A stretch of 64,000 nt of DNA, taken from the NCBI GenBank assembly GCA_018398815.1, contig CM031601.1, positions 36,753,113 to 36,817,112 on the forward strand, read 5' to 3'. The translations under genes were made by a program, and so were the position numbers. The first letter of the stretch is position 1; each line of letters begins with the position of its first letter. The notes beneath the pieces are model-generated. The model was not told where the DNA came from. It made no database searches and saw only the letters and a program-made list of their open reading frames with translations. This stretch comes from Conus ventricosus (lineage: Eukaryota > Mollusca > Gastropoda > Neogastropoda > Conidae). Shown in pieces: positions 34,500 to 45,138 of the stretch.

Positions 34500-37224
34500 C
34501 CCCACAGCTTCTCACTCTTTAAAGGTAAGAAGGGAAAAATAAAAAAGGCCGGGTGCACCGGCAAGAACCTTTTCCCCTTTTTAAAGACCCCCAACGTGAG
34601 GGAGGAGCCCCTTAAGGTTTGGAGGATCTGAAAGATTTTGTTATTCGTTGGGGTTTTCCCCAATCCTCGCAGAGGCTCTCACATAATCTTAATTTTGGGT
34701 TTCCATCTGGCGGGGGATAAAAGTGTTGGACAGTTTCTCTTTGGGGGTTCTTGGTTTAACGATAAACCCATTTCTTTCCCCCGCCAGCCAATGACCAGGA
34801 ACCCCAAAGCAAGAGTAATGTTGTAACCGCCCCCTTTCAACTTCTAAAAGTTAAAAGAAAATAAAAGTTTGGATGCTGAAGGTTGGGGCCCACTAGGGCC
34901 CTCCAAAGCTACAGGTCCGAAGAACCCCAGAAAGTCCCTCTTCGAAGAATGTGAATTATCTTCAAAACCAGACCAGAGCAGTAAGTTCAGCAGAATAGAC
35001 AGAAGCATCGGAATGTTATTTCCCCAAACATATCTGAAAGGACCCGAGCATGGCTGCACGGGCCACCCCATCTTCGATTGGGGAAAAGTCATGAAAATTT
35101 TTTGGGACAGGAGGGGAATTTTGGGAACAGAGCTCGCATAAATCCCTTGTATGCCAAGAGCTGGTAGACTTTTGCGAAAAGCTGCGGGTCGAAACAAATC
35201 TCGGGTGTAAAAAAGGTCCATGGGGTTGACCGGAAAACTGGAAAATGGGACAAAACTCCTAGGTTAGCCCCTGCATTCCGCCTGAGGTGCATACAAAACC
35301 CAAACGGCGGAATACATTGGGTTTTTTTTAAAATTTTTATTTTTTAAAGGAGGGTAAAAGACACAGTCATAGGGATTCTGCGGTTCTGAGAACAGGGGAG
35401 TAAAAATTCAAAGCCCAGTTTCAGCCTGGGGTTGGAAGTGAAGGTTCCCCCCGCCTCTGCGTACGGGCTGTACACGGGGGGTGGTGCGGAACCCCCAAAG
35501 ACAGAGACGAACCCCTGATGGTGGATGGGTCCAAAGTTTGAGGTAAAAATCTGCAGAAGCCGTACACAGCCAAAACCCGAGCCCCTTTTGGAACGGACCA
35601 GGGCTTGTAGGGGTGCAAAAAAGTTTTTATAGCGCCCCAGTGGGTGTGTGCTCGACCCCGAATATTCATCCTTTTTGGCAAGCATTTTGGGGTTTTTTAA
35701 TTGGCTGAAAAAATTAATTTTGTAAAAAATGACTCCCAGAAATTTGGCCTCTTTAACAGTGGAAGGGGAGTTTCCCCAACTTAAAGTTCGGGATGGGGGA
35801 AAAAAATGGGAAATTAGGGAAATAATACATGCGTTTTGTTGGAGAAAAGTAAAAACCGTTTTCATCTGCCCCCCGATGGATTTTATCTCGCAAACGGGAC
35901 CCTGCGCTGGACACCGGGTAACTTCCATTTGCGTAGAAGCAAAATACCCACAAAAAATGGCAGCTAAAAACCTGTAAACTGAGAACAATGTTGTTGTTTT
36001 TAAATTACTAAAGAGGGCAGGAGACATATGCCCCCTGTGGAACAAAAAACCCTCCAGGACATCAGAGAGGGGGCCCAACCCGGACCTAAAATTTTCGTTC
36101 GCCAAAAATTTTGAATAAAAGGGGAAGATGACCCAAAAACCCAGACGTGGAGATCAAAAGTATCCCGATTCCAGGGATGTAGGCCTTCTCTAAATAAAAA
36201 AATTGCCATGCATGGTTGTTCAAAAAGCGTTAAAAGGTAGATTAAAACGAATCAAATGGTAACTGTGACCATTTTTTGCGGAACCACACTTTTCTTTCCC
36301 CAAAAAGGGCCATCGGTTCGAGTTCCACAGCCTAGCATTGACCATTTTTTCCCAAAATTTTACAAACACAGCTGGTCAAAGCTATGGGACGGTATTTTGA
36401 TGGGTTAAAAGATCTTTTCCATTTTGGGAATTGGAAAACGAGGTTTTTTCCGCCAAGAAGGTGGAAAGAAACTTATCCACCTGTTTTGTTCCCTGCAACA
36501 GTATTTTCAGCCGTCTGGGGAAAGATTTTTAAAGGGTTTTTTAAAAGGATTTCATCAAAATCCGGGGGAAAAATCGTTGCGGGACAGAAAGGCGTTTCAG
36601 TTCTTTTAAAGTAAAAGGAGATTGTTCTTCCATGTTGTCTCGAAAAGTTGCAGGGTTTTTTTCTTTAAGGTTTTTTTTTTGACAAAGTGGTCGATTTGTT
36701 AGAAGAGGAGGAATTCTTTTCTATGGTTGAACCCAGAAATTTAGCAATGCTTTTTTCTCTGTTATTAAAGAGTCGCAAACTTGAGAGGTTCACAGTGGGA
36801 AGGGTTTTTTTCCCCCTTTGTTTTTTTTAATGTGTTCCACACTTTTTTCTTGGAATTTTTGAGTCACCCGGGGAGAAAAAATTCTCCAAGACCGCGTTTA
36901 CTGATTTTAAAAAATGTTCTGATTTAGCTGGAGTTTTGGGGGGCTCGGCTTGGACCCAAAATCGGGGGGTACACCTGGCGAGCCCGTTCCGAACTTTGGA
37001 AATTTGTTGGCAGTCTGAATCAAACCGGGTTTTTGGGGCTTTTTAAGTTTATGGGAAAGACAGGGAAATACAAGTTTTAGAATTGATCCAGGTTAGTCAT
37101 GTTTCTGTGGGCCCCCGGACTCTGAAGAAAATCATGTCCGGGAAATTTCCTTTAAAAATAGGGGCTGCAAATAGATCCCAGTTTTTCTTTCTTATAATTT
37201 GATGTTGAGAGACAGAGACGTGTT

Positions 37225-37272
<48 letters not shown>

Positions 37273-38900
37273 GGGAAAACCGTTAAAAAAAGAAAAGGAA
37301 ACCGGGAGTGGAGGAATTGCAGCCCGAAAAACAAACCAAAACTAAAAGAAAATTGACCTTGGAGAGTCGAATTTGGGATGCCCTTAACACCCCAAACAAA
37401 AAAAAAAGGAATCTCATAGGGCGGGCGTCCTGACAAAAACCCAAAGAAGGGGTTAAAGGAAAAAAAGCACAGGGGGAGGTTTTTCCCGCTACGCCCAAGC
37501 AGGGGAAAGAGGAAGGGAAAAAGAAAAATTTTGTTAAGGTTTTGGGGAAATGCAAAGCCCCCCAAACATGGGGGTTTGGGAGGTTTTGAAAAAATTTAAA
37601 AAGGAAAAAGGAAAGGCCGGTTTAAATTTGAGTTTTGAAAGGTAAAGGTTTTTTTAAAACGAAAGAAATAAGCCCTTTGTTGGAAATTTTTCCCGGAAAC
37701 CCAAAGGGAAAAGGGTTTTCCCGGGGAAACAAAAGGAAAATCCGGTTTCCTCTTAAGTCCCCTTTTAATGGAGCGAAAAAGGGAGTTTTTTGTTTTTTTA
37801 ACTGCTCAATTTCCCCCGGTAAAAGGTAGTTTGGGATGGGGGGTTGGATTTTGGGGGATGGGGAGGTTTTTCCCCCCAAAAAGGGGGGCCCCCGGGGGAG
37901 GTGGGGTTTGAGGGGGGAAAGGGTTTTTTTTCTTCCCCCACAATGTTTTAACCCGGGGGGGAGGGTCGGATTTTTGTAGGGGATCCCCGGGGTTTTTAAA
38001 AAGGGGTGGGGGACTGTTCCCCCCGTTTAAAGGTTGCGGTTTTTTGGAAAAAAAAAATCAGTTGGGGGGTGACCGAGTAAAAGGGAAAAAGTCTTCGCCA
38101 ACATAGGCTTTGAGTTATCCCCCAACCCGCGCGGGCTTCAAAAAAGGAACTTCTTTTCGACTTGAATGGGATTCCCGAATCCAAAAAGGGGGGCTAAAAA
38201 GGGATGGCCCCCGGTTTTTTTAATGGGGATCTTTTACCCCCCCGTGGGTCGGAGAAAACCCCCACCCCCCAGAAAAAGGGGCCGACTGCCAACCTCTGGT
38301 CTGAAACACCCAAAAACCCGGGCCCAAAGCGGGACATTCAAAACCGCTTTGGAAAACCCAACGGGGGGTTTTAAAAAGGGGGTTTTTAACTTCCGAAACC
38401 TTTTTTTTACCCACAGGAATCCAAAATGGGGGCCTTTTTTTGATCCCCTTTTCCCAAAAACCCCGCCTCCGTCGAACACCCTTTTGGTTTTAAAAATTTT
38501 TGGGGGCAACCCCATCTCCCATCCAATTTTTTTCAAAGGTTTAATTTTTTTTTGGATCACTGAATAAAAAAAACTTTCCTTTTTTTTAACCCGGGTTTAT
38601 GTTCGGGAAAACCCTTTTTATAAAAAGGGCTTTCAACTAAAAAGGGCTTTCCTGCTCTGCCCTTCCCCCAAGGCCAGAGCCCCAAACCCCCTCTTCCCTT
38701 CCCACGAGCAAGGGAAACCTGGGGTCTCCTTCCCCTCCTTTTTTGGGGGGAAATTTTTGAAAAAGCCTTTTTTTTTTTTTTTTTAACCCCCCTTGTAACC
38801 CCCCCAACTTACCCCCCCGGGGTTTGGGAAACATAAAAAACAAAAAAAAAAACCCTCCCCCTATCCCCCTCCCCCAACGGACGAACACTGCAGGGGTTAC
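34500..38900 (-). pseudogene. ORF1/ORF2 remnants of LINE copy E
   Basis: Recognisable scraps include an RT/connection piece at 36105-35344 and RNase H pieces at 35290-34840. Compared with copy C there is an indel every few tens of bases, mostly in homopolymers. That is more than the age of the clean flanks would predict, so part of this damage is probably sequencing or consensus error. Confidence 0.8.
37226..37270. repeat. 45-base C homopolymer
   Basis: Lies in the endonuclease region of LINE copy E, where sister copies have no C run at all. Most likely a consensus artefact, or an assembly join filled with low-quality sequence. Confidence 0.9.
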
Positions 38901-39104
38901 CTTTGGCCCGCCGGAGAAATGCCTGTTTTGACCCAGCCCCAAGAAGGGGAGCCGATTAGTACACCCGGGCCAAAGTGTACTCCCTGTCTAGGAGAGGTCC
39001 GAGCCAAAGTGATGTGTTGAGAGCGCTGGCCCTCTCAATCACCAGGATCTCATTCCCCTCCGACACAGGTCGCACCGCACGGCAAACGCGGCGGATCTTA
39101 AGGA

Positions 39105-39788
39105 GACCACAGAGAGAAAAGGAGTGTGGAAAAGAAGACTTGAAGGGGAGACGAAATAGAAAAGGGCCAAATAAGAGAGGCAGAAAACAAGAAAAGGAGA
39201 AAGGCGGGTTACTCTTAGTCAGGATCCTCACCCTTAGCCTATCTGACATGGGAAGCCCTACCAGGGGCATCAACTCCTTACCACGTTATGCTTAGGCCAG
39301 ACAGCATCTTGGCTTTTCGGACCTAGAAGCAGTTTTTAAAAAAACCCAGCCTATCCTAAAGTATTGATGCCCCCGCCAGCAAAGCCTAAGGGATCACAGG
39401 ACCACGCAAGCCCTCCAACCACGGCAAGTTTGCAACCCCCGGAGGGGACCACAGAGAGAAAAGGAGTGTGGAAAAGAAGACTTGTTGAACGGGAGACGAA
39501 GATAGAAAAGGGCCAAATAAGAAAGGCAGAAAACAAGAAAAGGAGAAAGGCGGGTTACTCTTAGTCAGGATCCTCACCCTTAGCCTATCTGACATGGGAA
39601 GCCCTACCAGGGCATCAACTCCTTACCACGTTACGCTTAGGCCAGACAGCATCTTAGCTTCTCGGACCTAGAAGCAGTTTGAAAAAACCAGCCTATCTCC
39701 AAGTATTGATGCCCCCGCCAGCAAAGCCTAAGGGATCACTGGACCGCACAAGCCCTCTGACCACGACAAGGTCGCAACCCCCGGAGGG
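39105..39788 (-). promoter_or_regulatory. Two tandem 342-bp 5' units (monomers) of LINE copy E
   Basis: Unit 1 (39105-39446) and unit 2 (39447-39788) are both 342 bp. Both run from GACCACAGAGAGAAAAGGAG to CCCCCGGAGGG on the plus strand and differ only slightly. Copy C has one such unit. The head-to-tail repeat upstream of the leader resembles the promoter monomers of mouse L1. A promoter role is inferred from position only. Confidence 0.6.
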
Positions 39789-41779
39789 TTCCACCAGAGT
39801 TGACAATTCTTCCTTGCAATGTCTTAGAAAACATGAATTCATCAGTCTGGCAGCAGACTGACCGAGTGGGAACTGTGGGAACTGTCTTTATGGCCGAAGC
39901 ATATGAAGAAGCTGTTGGCGTCTGACTGCCAACAACCTGTTTCAGGCTTCAAAAAACGAGATCTTCTTTTCTGTTTTGATGCGTTGTAAAGTGGATTCCT
40001 GAATCCAAAGAGGACAGTTTCTTGAAGAGGAGGGATGGTCGCCACCGCAGTTAGCACAATGTGCCGGGTCTTTACACGGCCCATCATGGGTTGCCTTGCA
40101 GCAAACACCGCACACCTCCTGCCCAGAACAGCGGTCTCTGACATGGCCAAACCTCTGGCATCTGAAGCACCTCAATGGGGACGGCACATACAGCTGAACA
40201 TGAACATTCAGGTAACCAACTTTGATGACCGGAGGCAGCACAGGGTTGCAGAATGTCAGAAAGAGGGTGTTGGTGGCCACTCTTTCCGAACCTTTCTTTA
40301 CCGTCACCCTGCGCACCTCCGTCACACCCTGGGACGCCAGCTCCGTTTTGATCTCTGCCTCTGAGACACCTGATAAATCGCGGCAGCGAATCACTCCCTT
40401 CGACGAATTCAACTGTTTATGGGGAGTCACCTTGATCTCTCTGTCCACAAGCTTTGTTGCCCTCAGCAGCTGTTCAGATTGTTTTTGTGATCTACATTGA
40501 ATTAGAAACGATCCATTCCTCAACCTATTGATGGACCGAGGGTTACCTGCTAAGCCTTGAAAGCCCTTTTGGATAGCAAAAGGGCTCAGAGCTGAAAGGG
40601 GTCTTTCCTGCTCCGTCCCTTCCATCACGAGCCAGGAAGCCCAGAATCCTGTCCTCTGTCGTACCCCCATATCCGAATCGCTGTCAGAATCGAAATCCCC
40701 TGAAATAGGGGATGCCGCCTTCCTCTTCTTTTTGGGGGGGATTGTTTTTGAAAAAGCCATATTTATATTATGATGTTTCATCTCTCCCTTACCCACCCAC
40801 CTTGGAGTCCAACTAAGGGGCCAGGGCCAAGAAACCAATGTCTTGACCCCTTCCAGGCTTCGGGAGAGATATACGACAAACAGAAACCACCAACCCTATC
40901 CCCCCTGATCATGCTCAACTCCCGGGGACAGAGAGCTGAGCACTGCAGGGGTTTACTTGGCCAGCAGGGGAACTGTCTGTCTTGACCCAGCCCCAAGAAG
41001 GGGAGCCGATTAGTACACCCGGGCCAAAGTGTACTCCCTGTCTAGGAGAGGTCCGAGCCAAAGTGATGTGTTGAGAGCGCTGGCCCTCTCAATCACCAGG
41101 ATCTCATCCCCCTCCGACACAGGTCGCACCGCACGGCAAACGCGGCGGATCTTAAGGAGACCACAGAGAGAAAAGGAGTGTGGAAAAGAAGACTTGATGG
41201 GGAGACGAAGATAGAAAAGGGCCAAATAAGGAAGGCAGAAAACAAGAAAAGGAGAAAGGCGCGTTACTCTTAGTCAGGATCCTCACCCTTAGCCTATCTG
41301 ACATGGGAAGCCCTACCAGGGGCATCAACTCCTTACCACGTTACGCTTAGGCCAGACAGCATCTTGGCTTCTCGGACCTAGAAGCAGTTTGAATAAACCA
41401 GCCTTTCTCCAAGTATTGATGCCCCCGCCAGCAAAGCCTAAGGGATCACTGGACCGCACAAGCCCTCCGACCACGACAAGGTCGCAACCCCCGGAGGGGA
41501 CCACAGAGAAAAGAAGAGTATGGAAAAGTAAACTTGAAGGGGAGACGAAGATAGAAAAGATCAATTACGAGAGGCAGAAGAAGTACAAAAATGTGGGTTA
41601 TGATTTGTCAGGGCCCTCACCCTTAACCTGTTTGACATGGGAGACCCTATCAGGGGCATCAACGCCTACCACATTGTGCTTAGGCCAGTCTGCAACTTGA
41701 CTATATAGGCCTTCCATTCTTCAAGTCAGCATAGCCTAAAGATCCTCCGACCTTGGCAAGGTTGCAAGCCTGGAGAGGG
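39789..41779 (-). mobile_element. LINE copy F, 5' part only (ORF1, leader, two 5' units)
   Basis: Begins abruptly inside ORF1 (TTCCACCAGAGTTGACAATT) next to the 5' terminus of copy E. It continues through ORF1 and the leader to one 340-bp 5' unit (41159-41498) and a second, more diverged one (41499-41779). The 3' part of this copy is nowhere in the window, so E and F were probably joined by a deletion or by recombination between copies. Confidence 0.85.
39942..40790 (-). pseudogene. ORF1 (Gag-like) fragment of LINE copy F
   Basis: An open frame from MKHHNINMAFSKTIPPKKKR through the acidic stretch (SDSDSDMGV), the RNA-binding region (FLIQCRSQKQSEQLLRATKL, VTEVRRVTVKKGSERV) and all three zinc knuckles (CFRCQRFGHVRDRC, CGVCCKATHDGPC, CANCGGDHPSSSRNC). 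It ends after EKKISFFEA, near the 3' break of the copy. The N-terminal 280 residues are free of frameshifts, the best preserved ORF1 segment here besides that of copy B. Confidence 0.9.
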
Positions 41780-42503
41780 TGACGTAGGGGGATGGGCAGT
41801 GGGAGGGTGACTTGGATGACAGAACAGGTACTGGAAATAGTACTTCTCACACAAGAGAAACCTCTAATTTTGACACTGAAATACTGTAATTTCTGTGAAC
41901 ATCATCAACAAAGATCTCATCAATGTCGTCACTTGTACCATGTTCATCTGCATTTGCACTGAATACACCTGCATTGTGAAATATTTTTGTGTTTTGTTTT
42001 TGTTGTCCCATCTCCCGTTATCACCTCCCTGACGTTGCACCCACATCACTCATTCTGACTCCTCAGCCACAGCCACAGCTAGGCCTGACTCACCACAGCC
42101 CAGGAAACAGCAACTGACAGGGAAAAGTCAGTGTCCGATCATCATGAGGCAACCCACCAGAGGAGACACTGCACTGCTGCTGAGTCACTTCAGTGGCTAT
42201 GAGTGGTACCTGTTCTGATCCAACATATGCTGGATACCATCTACTATGCCCCTGCTGATGACAATAATTGCTTATTCATGCAGCCAACAGAAGTAGCTCT
42301 CCCTCTCGAGGGCACCACCATGTCCATCCAACCACGGTCCCCATGAATTTGCTGATACTGGTGAACCCCGACAGAATCCAACTAGCATGAAAGATTTGGT
42401 CAATCAGAGAATGTTCACGCATCCCAGTCTATGTTCAAAAAGGCTTGCCCTTTTGCAACAGAAATGCCTGTTTCATCTCCTCACCAGGACATCGTCCAAA
42501 CCT
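41780..42503. other. Intronic stretch, nothing recognised
   Basis: No gene or repeat family is recognised between copy F and the target site of copy G. Confidence 0.4.
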
Positions 42504-42518
42504 GAGCCTTGGTAGGAG
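42504..42518. repeat. Left target-site duplication of LINE copy G
   Basis: GAGCCTTGGTAGGAG, repeated exactly at 51254-51268. It marks the empty-site sequence into which copy G inserted. Confidence 0.95.
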
Positions 42519-42719
42519 GTAAGGTAAGGTAATGTTGCTTATAGCCCAGCCGACCGCAAAGGGCCACATCAGGGTTGTCACCATGTTAAAATCAAATCAC
42601 AAGTCATTAAAAAAAAAAAATTAAAAAACAAAAACAAAAAACTTTCACACCTCTTTAAATGACATCTTCTAGAAATGCACCAGAAACTTTGTTAAAAATC
42701 TTTCTTCCATAAAATCTTA

Positions 42720-44891
42720 AATCAGATGAAAAATGTTAATCTCTCTCAAAAACCAAAAGATCACGTCAGGCGGGACATCTCTGAACAGGATTTTCATGGA
42801 CTCTGCTGTAAAATGTTTGTGTCTCACATCGTGCAAGTCCAAACACTCTAAAAGAATATGTTTCATTGTGAGTGGCACATGACATGGAATGCACCACAGA
42901 GCTTCTTCACTCTTTAAAAGGTAAGAATGGGTAAAATACAAATGGCCGGTGTGAGCCGACACAGAACTGTTTCTTCTTTAAGACCACCAGATGTAGATGT
43001 GCGGAACTCCGTAGGGTTTGGACAGATCTGAAAGAGTTTGTTATCCGTCTGTGTATTCCAATCCTCCTGCCAGAGGTCTCTAACATAATCGTTAATTTTG
43101 GGTTTCAGATCTGAGCAGGGAATATATATGTTGGACAATTTCTCTGTTGTGGCATTCTTGGCCAAACGATCAACCATTTCATTCCCACCGATGCCAACAT
43201 GACCAGGAACCCAAGCCAGAACAATGTTGTAACCCTCCACTTTCAACTTGGTAAAAAGTTCAAAGAAGTGTAGAAGTTCTGGATGCTGAAGGTTGCGGCC
43301 AGCTATGGCCTCCAAAGCTGAAGGTGAATCTGACAGAACCAGAAAGTTCCTCTTCGGCCAGCTATGGCCTCCAAAGCTGACAGTGAATCTGACAGAACCA
43401 GAAAGTCCCTCTTCTTAGATTGTGAGATTATCCTCAGTGCCAGAACCAGAGCTGTAAGTTTAGCAGAGTAAGCAAAAGGAATATGTTCTAACAGTATTTG
43501 AGAAGGAGCACCAGGGCAATAGGCTGCACATGCCACTCCATCTTCAGACTTGGAACCGTCGGTGAAAATTTTCTGATAGGATGGGAATTTTGAACAGAGG
43601 TCAGCATACAATGCCTTATATGCCAGAGAGCTGGTACATTCTTTGCGAAAAGCTGCAAGATCGAAACGAATCTCTGGTGTGAAAAAGGTCCACAGAGGCT
43701 GATCTGGAAACTTGGAAAAATCGGACACAACTCCTAGGTCTAGACCTGCATTCCGCGCGTGAGACTGCATATGAAGACCAAACAGCGGAATACAGTTAGG
43801 GTTGTTTTCGAATTTGCTTTGAAACTGAGGGTCAAAGACACAGTCATAGGCAGGGTTCTCCGGTTCCGAGAACAGTCTGATATAGTAATTCAAAGACAGT
43901 TTCAGCCTGCGGTTGGACAGTGAAGGTTCACCTGCCTCTGTGTACAGGCTGTACACAGGGTGGTGCGGAATGCTCCAAGACAGAGACGAAGCCCTTGATG
44001 GTGGTTAGGGTCCAAAAGTTTTAGATAAGACAGTCTTGCAGAGCTGTACACAGCACAACCATAGTCCAGTTTGGTACGGACCAAGGCTCTGTAGAGGTGC
44101 AGCAGAGTTTTCTTATCAGCGCCCTAGTCAGTGTGTGCTACGACCCGCAGAATATTCAGAGCTTTCTGGCAAGAAGTTTTGAGATTTTTAATGTGGCTGA
44201 GAAAGTTGAGTTTTTGGTCAAAAGTAACTCCTAGGAATTTGGCTTCTTTAACAGCTGGAATGGTGGACTTGTCCAGACGAATTTCAGGATCAGCAAAAAA
44301 TTAACGAAAATTGTGAAAATGGATTGACTGAGTTTTGGTACGTGAGAAGGTAAACCTGTTTTCCTCGGCCCACTGTTGGATCTTGTTGACACAAAGTTGG
44401 AGTCGACGCTGTACGCTGGCGTAAGAAGCTCTAATTGCGTACAGCACAAAGTCGTCAACGAACAGAGAGGACTCGGAACCCTGGTTTACTGATTTGAGAA
44501 TGTCATTGATTTTGATGCTGAAAAGGGCAGGAGAAAGGATGCTCCTTTGAGGTACACCCAACTCCTGCCCATGGATGTCAGACAGCGTGGTGCCAACACG
44601 CACCTGGAACTGCTGATCAGCCAGAAAGTTTTGAATAAACAGAGGCAGATGACCACGACAACTAAGTCTGTGCAGGTCCATAAGGATTCCTGACTTCCAG
44701 GTGGTGTCATACGTTTTTTCTAGGTCAAAAAAGATAGCGACCACATGCTGCTTGTTGACAAAGGCGTTGCGGATGGTGGTTTCCAGACAGACTAAATGGT
44801 CAACTGTCAAGTGGTACTTCCGGAACCCGCACTGTTCGCTGGCCAAAAGGCCATCGGTTTCCAGCTTCCACACCAGACGGGAGTTGACCAT
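42720..44891 (-). pseudogene. ORF2 remnant of LINE copy G
   Basis: From high to low: RT with MVNSRLVWKLETDGLLASEQ, FFDLEKTYDTTW, GVPQRSILSPALF and SLFVDDFVLYAI; connection; RNase H with IFTDGSKSEDGVACAAYCPG and AWVPGHVGIGGNEMVDRLAK; C-terminal CIPCHVPLTMKHILLEC. The polymerase box has R in place of G (PQRS for PQGS). Several frame changes. Not functional. Confidence 0.9.
43297..43414. repeat. 59-bp tandem duplication in the RNase H region of copy G
   Basis: Two copies of a block starting GGCCAGCTATGGCCTCCAAA at 43297 and 43356. The 59-bp length breaks the frame. The duplication is absent from sister copies. Confidence 0.9.
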
Positions 44892-45018
44892 CTTTTCCTT
44901 CAGCTTACAGAGGCAGCTGGTCAGAGATAAGATAAGATAATGTTGCTTATAGCCCAGCCGACCTCAAAGGGCCACATCAGGGCCGTCACCACGTTAAAAT
45001 CAACTCACCAGTCATTTG

Positions 45019-45052
<34 letters not shown>

Positions 45053-45138
45053 AAAAAAACTTCACACATCTCGTTAAATGACATCATCTAGAAACGCACC
45101 AGAAACTTCGTTAAAAATCTTTCTTCCGTAAAATCTTA

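Larger units (their letters stand above)
34141..39788 (-). mobile_element. LINE copy E with a doubled 5' unit; consensus very poor
   Basis: The 3' end at 34141 carries GATAA pentamers and the shared block. RNase H, RT, endonuclease and ORF1 follow in order but with a dense scatter of lost and gained bases from about 34400 to 38940. That region includes a 45-C run (37226-37270) and stretches that are barely alignable (37270-38900). The leader from about 38940 is again clean. Two tandem 342-bp 5' units follow at 39105-39446 and 39447-39788, each ending in the family 5' terminus. No target-site duplication is seen. Confidence 0.85.
42519..44926 (-). mobile_element. LINE copy G, 3' part (interrupted by copy H)
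   Basis: The tail is GTAAG pentamers rather than ATAAG. The copy then has the shared 3' block, the C-terminal zinc region, RNase H and most of RT. It is more diverged from C than B, I or J are, so it is an older insertion, as expected for the host of a nested copy. A 59-bp tandem duplication lies within RNase H at 43297-43414. The rest of the copy is at 50760-51253. Confidence 0.93.

Noticed and set aside
37152..38942. Gly-rich and Phe/Pro-rich open frames
   Set aside because: They arise from homopolymer-distorted sequence in LINE copy E and match no protein.
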